A stretch of DNA of 5,253 nt, from contig JALUFI010000072.1 in NCBI GenBank assembly GCA_027043685.1, positions 1 through 5,253 on the forward strand, in the 5' to 3' direction. This DNA comes from Pyrodictiaceae archaeon. GTDB lineage: Archaea; Thermoproteota; Thermoprotei_A; Sulfolobales; Pyrodictiaceae. Both the position numbers and the translations under genes were made by a program. The notes beneath the pieces were generated by a model. It did not search any database. It had not been told where the DNA came from and saw only the letters and a list, made by a program, of their open reading frames with translations. Shown here piece by piece: positions 1 to 5,253 of the stretch. The first letter of the stretch is position 1. Every line of letters begins with the position of its first letter.

Positions 1-527
1 TAGAGGTAGCTCGCCGTGGCTCCGGCCACGCCCCCGCGGTAGCGCTCCAGCAATCTACGGGCATGGTTCTCGACTAGCCTCATGGCCGCCGTGAACACCG
101 GTATGCGTCTCACTTGCTCCACGAGGTCGAGGCCGCGCAGCTTCGCGACTATGGGTTCGCGTAGCACGAAGGCTGTGTAGTAGAGTATCCAGCGCGGCAC
201 CGCTATGCCGGGGGAGAGGTCGCCATAGATACGCACAATGCCCGTCTTCACCCTGGAGTTGAAGAACGAGACAACGCCTATGCCTGGCTCCTGGTCGTGC
301 ACGAGGCGCTCCACTTCGAGGCAAACACTGCGAGGCCCCCGGCCATCCTTGCATGCATGCTCCCACTCAAGCCACTTCTCCATAGAGCCCGCTATGACGG
401 CGACGTAGGGGGCAGCTATGTCGGCCTCCAGTGCATCCAGCGCGGCGAGGAGCCTGTTGAAGTCCGGGGCGGGGAGCCTGGCCGCTTCCCGTAGGAGCTG
501 GTGAAGGGCCCTCTGTGTACTATCCAT
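1..527 (-). CDS. Hypothetical protein, 3' end beyond the left edge
   Basis: The frame is open from an ATG at 527 down to the window edge, giving 175 codons with no stop, so the C-terminus is missing. I do not recognise the family. The visible part looks soluble and mixed alpha/beta. It has an amphipathic helical start (residues about 3-36), a short hydrophobic stretch YVAVIAG, a strand-rich middle (about 79-105, around FFNSRVKTGIVRIYGD), then a helical Trp/Tyr-rich segment (RWILYYTAFVLREP, about 112-125) and an Arg-rich helix near the edge. There is no signal peptide or clear membrane span. Two cysteines (in EHACKDG and SVCLEVE) do not form a metal motif. The start is supported by GGTG just upstream of the ATG; an in-frame GTG two codons earlier (533) is possible. 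It lies 71 bp after the TIP49 stop on the same strand and could be cotranscribed with it. Codon use (AGG, ATA, GAG) matches the neighbours, which supports real coding. Confidence 0.8.
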   Translation of the reverse strand, partial: MDSTQRALHQLLREAARLPAPDFNRLLAALDALEADIAAPYVAVIAGSMEKWLEWEHACKDGRGPRSVCLEVERLVHDQEPGIGVVSFFNSRVKTGIVRIYGDLSPGIAVPRWILYYTAFVLREPIVAKLRGLDLVEQVRRIPVFTAAMRLVENHARRLLERYRGGVAGATASYL

Positions 528-598
528 CAGCACCCAGGCCTCTTCCAACAAGGCGCCCCTTGGATGGGGAACGGGGTGAGGGAAAACCTGCGGCGTTT

Positions 599-1960
599 TT
601 ACTTTAGGAACTTGTCCTCGAGCTCCTGGACATAGCGGACACTCTCCTTAACGTCGACGAAGTACTTTGCAGCCTTCCTCACATCCTCTGCGAGCACCTT
701 AGTCCTGCCCTCCCTCTCGGCTATTATCCTCGCTGGCTCCATGAGCTGTATCGCGTAGCGGAGACTCTTCTCAGAGCCCAGCTTGGTGAGTTCCTCGAGG
801 GCCTCCTCAGTGAGCGGTATGTCTTCCTCATCAGCCCTTATCCTCAGTATCTCCTTTATCTCCTCGGGCTTGTAGGGCCTCGTCCTTATGATCAGCAGCC
901 TATCGATGAGGTCGAGGGGCATGCCGTGGGGCGCCTCGATGTCGGTGCCGCGTATCTTCGTTATGCCGCGGTTGGTCGCGAGTATGAGTATAGGCACGAG
1001 CTCGCTCTCCTCGAGGGCCCTGGTGAGGAAGCTGAAGGCCTCGATGTCCATCATGTGTGCATCGTCTATGAAGAGCACGCCTGGAACGAGCTCCGCCTTG
1101 CCCTCCTGGACTAGCTTCTTAACCTCCTCGTCAACCCTCTGCCTTACCTCGGCAGGTATCTCCTTGCTCACCGGCAGGCCCAGCAGCGTCATCGCGGCTG
1201 CGCGCTGCGCCGCAGAGGCCACGTCCAGGTCGTGGAGCCTCAGGGTGTAGACTATCTCCTTCTCCTTCTTCACGGGGCCCTCGGGCTCCTCGACGCACTG
1301 TGTTATCGTTATGTCGTAGCGCTTCTCCTTCTCGCCGCAGACCCTGCCCAGCTTGTGAACCTCGCCGGTCTTCGCGTCTATCCATATCACGTCGCCGCGG
1401 CGTACGCGCAGCTGGAGGAGCTGGGCAGCTATCTCCTCGCCGACGCGCAGGGCCGCCTCGTCGTCCTTGGTTTCAAGGACTAGTTCGGCTTCACGGGGTA
1501 TTCTAAGGTAGGGGTTGAATGGGTGCTTCACGTAGCCTATCCTTATCTTCTTGACTACGCCCTCATATACCAGGCGCTTCTCCCGGAACCTTACACCTAT
1601 TGCTTTCCTCAGCGCCTGGGTGAGCAGCTCCGTCTTCTTCAGCTCAGTGCTGTATATCTCTGAGCCACTCATTGCCACGAATGGTGTGTCTTCGCCGAGC
1701 TCCTTGGCTATGCCTACCGCTATCGCTGTCTTGCCGGTGCCGCTGGGGCCGACGATTAGTATGCCGCGGCCGGCCATCTTGCCCTCCTTTATCATCTGGA
1801 CCGCTATGCCGGCGGCCTCGCGGGCCTCTACCTGCCCAACCAGGCCGTCTGCAATGAACTTTGCTCTGCCCTTCTCGTCGAGCCCAAGGCCCCTTATGTG
1901 GCTGTGCGCGCTGACCCTCCTTATCTGCTTGCTGGGCTTTATCTCCTCTATGGCCGCCAT
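599..1960 (-). CDS. TIP49 / RuvB-like (RUVBL) AAA+ ATPase
   Basis: This is an archaeal relative of eukaryotic RUVBL1/RUVBL2 (Pontin/Reptin), hexameric AAA+ ATPases that act in chromatin remodelling and complex assembly; the archaeal role is poorly defined. Numbered from the ATG at 1960 (453 aa): the nucleotide-contacting HSHIRGLGLD segment is at about 19-28, Walker A GPSGTGKT at 71-78, and the GSEIYSTELKKTE segment follows. The family's inserted domain II spans about 122-260, then HDLDVA. Walker B LFIDDAH is at 296-302, sensor 1 ATNRG at 328-332, PLDLIDRLL with the likely arginine finger R354, and sensor 2 SLRYA with R401. An in-frame TTG at 1984 would add eight residues. I prefer the ATG because the resulting MAAIEEIK start lines up with the human RUVBL1 N-terminus (recalled MKIEEVK) and GAGG lies just upstream. 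Length is normal for the family (about 450-460). One oddity is Asp300 in Walker B where eukaryotic members have Glu. It follows hel308 after 113 bp. Confidence 0.96.
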   Translation of the reverse strand: MAAIEEIKPSKQIRRVSAHSHIRGLGLDEKGRAKFIADGLVGQVEAREAAGIAVQMIKEGKMAGRGILIVGPSGTGKTAIAVGIAKELGEDTPFVAMSGSEIYSTELKKTELLTQALRKAIGVRFREKRLVYEGVVKKIRIGYVKHPFNPYLRIPREAELVLETKDDEAALRVGEEIAAQLLQLRVRRGDVIWIDAKTGEVHKLGRVCGEKEKRYDITITQCVEEPEGPVKKEKEIVYTLRLHDLDVASAAQRAAAMTLLGLPVSKEIPAEVRQRVDEEVKKLVQEGKAELVPGVLFIDDAHMMDIEAFSFLTRALEESELVPILILATNRGITKIRGTDIEAPHGMPLDLIDRLLIIRTRPYKPEEIKEILRIRADEEDIPLTEEALEELTKLGSEKSLRYAIQLMEPARIIAEREGRTKVLAEDVRKAAKYFVDVKESVRYVQELEDKFLK

Positions 1961-1982
1961 GGCCTCATCCCTGGAGGCCCGC

Positions 1983-1989
1983 AAATACA
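1983..1989 (-). promoter_or_regulatory. Possible TATA box for the TIP49 gene
   Basis: The minus strand reads TGTATTT here, centred about 26 bases before the A of the ATG at 1960. That is the spacing expected of an archaeal TATA box if the transcript starts at or next to the start codon. It sits in an A/T-rich island (about 1983-2008) that stands out in very GC-rich DNA. The match to TTTATA-type boxes is only partial and no convincing purine-rich BRE precedes it, so this is a weak candidate. If it is real, the TTG at 1984, which overlaps it, cannot be the start. Confidence 0.22.
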
Positions 1990-2000
1990 GCCGGTTCTAC

Positions 2001-2005
2001 AAAAA
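2001..2005 (-). terminator. Possible T-tract terminator after hel308
   Basis: The minus strand has a run of five T (AAGGTTTTTGTAG), beginning about 69 bases after the hel308 stop and before the TIP49 start. Archaeal RNA polymerase can stop at T-rich tracts without a hairpin, and this is the only such run in the gap. Five T is short, so read-through into the TIP49 gene remains quite possible. Confidence 0.18.
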
Positions 2006-2073
2006 CCTTGCGTGCCTGGTGGGGCGGGGCTCGAAGCGGCGAAACGCTCACCACGGCCCCGGAGCGGAGGGGC

Positions 2074-4254
2074 TCAGGCACTGGCGGTCCTCTCACCGCC
2101 CCGCCTCTTGGAGACAAGGAGGCGCGCAGCAGCCACTATCTCCTCTGCCCTCGCGGGCCCCAGGCCCGGCACGAGCTCCGCGAGCCTGGCGGGCTCAAGG
2201 GAGGCCAAGTCCTCTATGCTCCTCACGCCTGCCTGGTAGAGGATGCGTGCACGCACACGGCCAACCTGGGGCACCTTGACGAGCTCTACCAGCTCCTCCC
2301 TCACGCCATGCTTGACCATGACCTCGAGGCGCTGGAGCCACTCAGCCGCCGGGTGGCCGATTATCTCGGCGAGCTGCTGCATCGAGTAGACTAGCCATGT
2401 CGCGGTCTCGGTAACGGCACGGAGATCGCCTGGGTCTATGCCGTACTTTTCTAGTATTTTGTCCTCGGGTACCTCGGAGACCCAGTCAACCAGCATGTCA
2501 ACCGTGTAGAGCGCTTGCGCAGCCTGTGCTACATCGTAGTCGCTCAGCGTGTAGGGGTTGAAGCCGAGGCCCTCGAGGTACTCCTCTGCCTCGGCCTCGA
2601 GTGAGGCTTGGAGGCCGCGGGGCGGGCGCAGTAGGACTGCGTCGCTGTTCCATAGTGCAAGGAACAGCGCGTCGTGTATGAAGAGCTTGCTGGTCCAGAG
2701 CCTCCGGAGCCCCTCCACCATCCTGTGCGCCGTCAACGGGTCTATGTAGAGTTCTGACACCCTCCTTCCAAGCCTGGTGGCCCTCAGCCAGCCGTCGTTC
2801 TCCTCCAGCATACCCATCTCTAGGAGCGTCTTCGTGGCCTCGTCAACCGCTGCCCTGGGCTCACCGAACTGGAGCGCGTAGAAGGTGGCGGCGAAGACCT
2901 GGTGTAGCTCGTCCCGGCTCACCCCGGGCGCTGCGACTGCGAGGACCTGGCTCCGGAGCGCCTTCGCTGAGACGAGCTTGGATACTATTGGCTCGGGTGC
3001 TCCGTGGATGTAGCGGCGGTAGAGGAGGGAGGCCTGCCTCTCGCTCCTAGCAATTATCACTGCCTCGCCCCTCTCGTCGAGCCCTGGCCTGCCGGCGCGG
3101 CCGGCTAGCTGCTTGTACTCGGCGACGGGTATCGGCTCGCTGCGGCCACCGGTGTAGCGGTAGAGGCTGTCGACGACGACGCGCCTCGCAGGCAGGTTGA
3201 CTCCCGCGGCGAGGGTGGGGGTTGCGAAGAGGACGCGGAGCCTCCTGGAGCGGAAGAGCTTCTCAATCACCTCCCTCTGGTAGCTGGCGAGCCCGGCGTG
3301 GTGGAACCCTATCCCGCGGGACGCGAGCCTCGCCAGCAACGCGTTGAGGCTACGGTGCTCCCCCCGGCTCAGCAGCTCCTGGGGCTCCCCCATCCGGGGC
3401 AGGAGGCCCGAGACCTTGCGCCTAGCCTCGGCCTCGCTGAGGAGCCTCTGGGCCAGCTCAACCGCCTTCCTCCTGCTCTGGACGAATACGAGGGCCTGAC
3501 CGCCCGCCGCGACGGCGTCGAGGGCGGCGTCTAGCGTGGGGTTCCCGGTTAGCCTCTCGAAGCCGGTGACCGAGCCATCGCTCCACATTATCTCGGAGCG
3601 GTGCGCCACCCCCTCCCTCAGCGGGACCGGCCTCCACTCTGAGACCACTAGCTCGGCGTCGAGCCACCTGGCTAGCTCCTCCGCGTTAGGTATAGTGGCG
3701 CTCATAGCCACTACCTGCATGCCGGGGCTGAGGCCCCGGAGCCTGGCGACAACTGTCTCGAGCACCGGTCCCCTCTTCGGGTCACCTATATAGTGGGCCT
3801 CATCTACAACGAGGAGGCCGAGCTCCTTGACGAACTCGGCCCCGTGGCGGAGCAGGGAATCCATCTTCTCATAGGTGAGGAGCAGCGCGTCCGCAGCCCC
3901 GAGCCAGGGCTCAACCCGGTCATAGTCGCCGGTTGCCACGGCGACGCGGTGCCCAAGGGGCTCCAGGACACGGCGCCACTCAGCCGCGCGCTCATACACG
4001 AGGCTACGGAGCGGGGCAAGGTAGGCGACACGGCGCCCCCGCTCAAGCACAGCCAGCGCAGCCATAAGGGCTATGAGGCTCTTACCGCTACCCGTAGGCG
4101 AGGAGACGACGAGGCTCCGCCCGGAGAGGAGGCCGCGCCTAACCGCCTCCTCCTGCGGCGGAAACAGCTCCCCAACACCAAGGCCGCGGAGAGCCTCGAT
4201 AAGCCTAGCACTCAGCGGGAGATCCTCAACCCTCAGCAGCACCCACCCCGCCAC
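2074..4254 (-). CDS. hel308: Hel308 (Hjm) superfamily 2 DNA helicase
   Basis: This is an ATP-dependent 3'-5' DNA helicase that in archaea acts on stalled replication forks and recombination intermediates. The 726 aa match the usual length (about 715). Motifs in order: Q motif FPPQEEAV (31-38), Walker A SPTGSGKS (52-59), Ia APLRSL (80-85), TGDYD (108-112) and TYEK (127-130), DEAH (151-154), SAT (185-187), VFVQSRRK (256-263), HHAGL (318-322), ATPTLAAGVNLPAR (344-357) and QLAGRAGRPG (382-391). A winged helix (about 410-505) and the ratchet helical domain (about 510-650, with DKILEKYGIDPGDLR at 598-612) follow. The C-terminal helix-hairpin-helix part (about 655-712) carries VGRVRARILY, the Arg-rich DNA-contact segment typical of Hel308, and PGLGPARAEEI. 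This tail separates it from other Ski2-like helicases. The start is a GTG at 4254. An in-frame stop at 4270-4272 limits any upstream extension, and a GTG four codons later (4242) is an alternative. I see no good Shine-Dalgarno site or TATA box. No disrupted motif is seen. Confidence 0.97.
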   Translation of the reverse strand: MAGWVLLRVEDLPLSARLIEALRGLGVGELFPPQEEAVRRGLLSGRSLVVSSPTGSGKSLIALMAALAVLERGRRVAYLAPLRSLVYERAAEWRRVLEPLGHRVAVATGDYDRVEPWLGAADALLLTYEKMDSLLRHGAEFVKELGLLVVDEAHYIGDPKRGPVLETVVARLRGLSPGMQVVAMSATIPNAEELARWLDAELVVSEWRPVPLREGVAHRSEIMWSDGSVTGFERLTGNPTLDAALDAVAAGGQALVFVQSRRKAVELAQRLLSEAEARRKVSGLLPRMGEPQELLSRGEHRSLNALLARLASRGIGFHHAGLASYQREVIEKLFRSRRLRVLFATPTLAAGVNLPARRVVVDSLYRYTGGRSEPIPVAEYKQLAGRAGRPGLDERGEAVIIARSERQASLLYRRYIHGAPEPIVSKLVSAKALRSQVLAVAAPGVSRDELHQVFAATFYALQFGEPRAAVDEATKTLLEMGMLEENDGWLRATRLGRRVSELYIDPLTAHRMVEGLRRLWTSKLFIHDALFLALWNSDAVLLRPPRGLQASLEAEAEEYLEGLGFNPYTLSDYDVAQAAQALYTVDMLVDWVSEVPEDKILEKYGIDPGDLRAVTETATWLVYSMQQLAEIIGHPAAEWLQRLEVMVKHGVREELVELVKVPQVGRVRARILYQAGVRSIEDLASLEPARLAELVPGLGPARAEEIVAAARLLVSKRRGGERTASA

Positions 4255-4432
4255 TAGCCCAGAGGAGGCTCAGCTGCCGCTGAACAGCCACGCCATCGCC
4301 CCAGCAGCCCCGGGCTCGGCGAACCGGGGTTCTCAGCACCGCCCCAGAGGGGAGGCGGAGAGGCGAGAGCCCCTGCCCCCGCAGGAGGGGAGCGTCGCGG
4401 TCGCCCCCTTATCAGCGCCGGGGAGGCTGCGG
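4255..4432. other. GC-rich intergenic gap with small hairpins, no gene seen
   Basis: This 178-bp stretch lies between the PAPS reductase-family gene and hel308. I see no convincing coding frame, tRNA or TATA box in it. It contains two compact inverted repeats. One pairs AGCCCCGG (4306-4313) with CCGGGGTT (4324-4331, one G-T pair) around a 10-base loop. The other pairs CCTGC (4372-4376) with GCAGG (4381-4385) around a four-base C loop (G on the minus strand), extendable past one bulged A. No T-run follows either on the minus strand, so they are not typical terminators. They may affect the 5' leader of hel308, or may simply reflect high GC content. Confidence 0.5.
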
Positions 4433-5253
4433 CTACGCTGCTACATCCCCTGCCTCCTTCCTCGCCTGGTGCCTGCGGAGGAGCCTTGCGTGCATGAAGC
4501 GGCGGAATATCCTGCTCCCGGCTAGCTCCATGTAGGTCTTAGCGTCGCTCATCAGGGCGTATAGCTCCCAGTTGCGTAGCGCTGGGCACATGTAGCAGCC
4601 TATGCGGTAGAAGCCTATCTCGTAGACGGGGTTGAGGGGGATGCCCTTGCTGAGTATGTAGGCTTGGACGTGGGCCCCGCCCCAGGGCTTGAGGGGTGCA
4701 GCGGCCAGGGTGCCGGCGGGGCCCTCCCTCACGGGTGGCCGGTCGCTCCGCCGTGGGGACTCGGCGTCGCGGTCGCCTATGATGACCAGCGTGCGGCCCT
4801 CCGCTAGCTCGGATACCTTCCTCTCTATCGCTGCGACCTTGAGCCCCGTGCACCAGCGGTTCTCGTGGCTCGGCATCTCCCTGCCTGCGAGCAGCTCACG
4901 GTCGAGACCCGCGTAGGCCACGTGGAGCTCGACGCCAAGCCTCCTAGCCACCTCCTCCACGTAGCGCCTCGAGGCGGGGAACTCTGTACCCGTGTCACCA
5001 TAGACCGCTACGACGCGGCTCCTCCCATAGGCCTCGAGGGCTAGGAGCAGGGCTGCCGTCGAGTCCTTGCCCCCGCTCCACGGCACTATGACCCTGTCGA
5101 ACTCGCCCAGGCCCCGGAGGAACCCCTTGGCCGCCTCCACTAGCTCCCGCAGCGGCCTCCTCGAAGCCTCAACCGTGGCCCCGAGGCTCGCTGGCCGCGG
5201 CTCCCCGCCCAGGATGCGGGCACTGGGCCTCCACCCCGTGTCCCCTATGACGA
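4433..5253 (-). CDS. PAPS reductase-family PP-loop protein, 5' end beyond the right edge
   Basis: This is an adenine nucleotide alpha hydrolase-fold protein of the PAPS/APS reductase family. A GTG at 5140 would give 235 aa, but the frame stays open 37 more codons to the edge (including VIGDTGWRPSARILGG), so the gene most likely starts outside and has at least 272 codons. Numbered from 5140: the PP-loop SGGKDS is at 22-27 (ATP or adenylyl-sulfate phosphate binding), DTGTEFP at 49-55, RWCTGLK at 95-101, GDRDAESPRRSDRP at 122-135, NPVYEIGFYRIGCYMCP at 170-186. Its only cysteines are C97, C182 and C185. They fall where bacterial APS reductases bind a [4Fe-4S] cluster with a CC pair plus CxxC, except that the first Cys is Trp here. 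No Cys follows C185, so the C-terminal catalytic Cys (ECG-type motif) of true PAPS/APS reductases is missing. Classical sulfate reduction is therefore doubtful; another sulfur-transfer or adenylating role is possible. It sits 178 bp upstream of hel308 on the same strand. Confidence 0.88.
   Translation of the reverse strand, partial: VIGDTGWRPSARILGGEPRPASLGATVEASRRPLRELVEAAKGFLRGLGEFDRVIVPWSGGKDSTAALLLALEAYGRSRVVAVYGDTGTEFPASRRYVEEVARRLGVELHVAYAGLDRELLAGREMPSHENRWCTGLKVAAIERKVSELAEGRTLVIIGDRDAESPRRSDRPPVREGPAGTLAAAPLKPWGGAHVQAYILSKGIPLNPVYEIGFYRIGCYMCPALRNWELYALMSDAKTYMELAGSRIFRRFMHARLLRRHQARKEAGDVAA

Noticed and set aside
1551..2279. Long open frame on the plus strand (about 242 codons) across the TIP49 5' part and the hel308 3' end
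   Set aside because: It is antisense to two well-supported genes, has a Ser/Ala/Pro/Arg-rich composition with no recognisable domain, and such antisense frames are common in GC-rich coding DNA.
4270..4296. Tiny minus-strand frame (ATG, eight sense codons, stop) just before hel308
   Set aside because: It is too short, with no Shine-Dalgarno site or other support; the overlap with the leader is likely chance.
4306..4331. Possible tRNA T-arm (GGTTCGCC within a CCCCGG stem, minus strand)
   Set aside because: The loop is 10 bases instead of 7, it lacks the TTCRA pattern, and no acceptor, D or anticodon arms surround it.
4299..4408. G-quadruplex potential from G4-5 runs on the minus strand
   Set aside because: Runs are separated by long, uneven loops, and a GC-rich background produces such runs readily.
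4333..4414. Box C/D guide RNA signatures (CTGATAA and CTGA on the minus strand)
   Set aside because: The C box does not match RTGATGA, and the spacing to the D-like element is too long for an archaeal C/D guide RNA.
4073..4525. Plus-strand open frame spanning the hel308 start, the gap and the PAPS reductase 3' end
   Set aside because: It overlaps two real genes in antisense, is Pro/Arg-rich and has no family resemblance.
4433..5253. DndC/SspD-type DNA phosphorothioation protein as identity of the PP-loop gene
   Set aside because: No other phosphorothioation genes are next to it in the window, and the cysteine pattern and length fit the archaeal PAPS reductase-like group better.

Overview
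The window reads as a piece of a hyperthermophilic crenarchaeal chromosome. Two of its proteins are archaeal-type information-processing enzymes: a Hel308 helicase and a TIP49/RuvB-like ATPase. The DNA is strongly GC-rich by eye, yet Arg is often AGG and Ile is often ATA, a codon habit of hyperthermophilic archaea. GTG starts and weak or absent Shine-Dalgarno sites fit as well. A GC-rich member of the Desulfurococcales (Pyrodictiaceae-like) is a reasonable guess, but this is inference and not a species call.

All four genes lie on the minus strand, so transcription runs from right to left. The first gene in that order enters from the right edge: a PP-loop protein of the PAPS reductase family (4433 to beyond 5253). 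Its frame stays open to the edge, so the true start is outside the window. A 178-bp GC-rich gap with small hairpins follows (4255-4432). Next comes a complete Hel308 (2074-4254, 726 aa) with every helicase motif plus the winged-helix, ratchet and helix-hairpin-helix parts. After an 113-bp gap holding the only A/T-rich island of the region, a complete TIP49 ATPase follows (599-1960, 453 aa from the preferred ATG). After another 71 bp, an unrecognised gene starts at 527 and runs off the left edge.

Hel308 unwinds stalled-fork and recombination intermediates. TIP49 is a hexameric AAA+ ATPase related to eukaryotic RUVBL1/RUVBL2. Their adjacency suggests a genome-maintenance neighbourhood, but the gaps of 71 to 178 bp do not prove an operon. 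The points most worth a second look are two. The PAPS reductase relative keeps three of the four iron-sulfur cysteines of bacterial APS reductases and lacks the C-terminal catalytic cysteine. The TIP49 Walker B motif carries Asp-Asp where the eukaryotic proteins have Asp-Glu. I found no mobile element, CRISPR array, tRNA or rRNA, and nothing that clearly amounts to a new multi-gene system.
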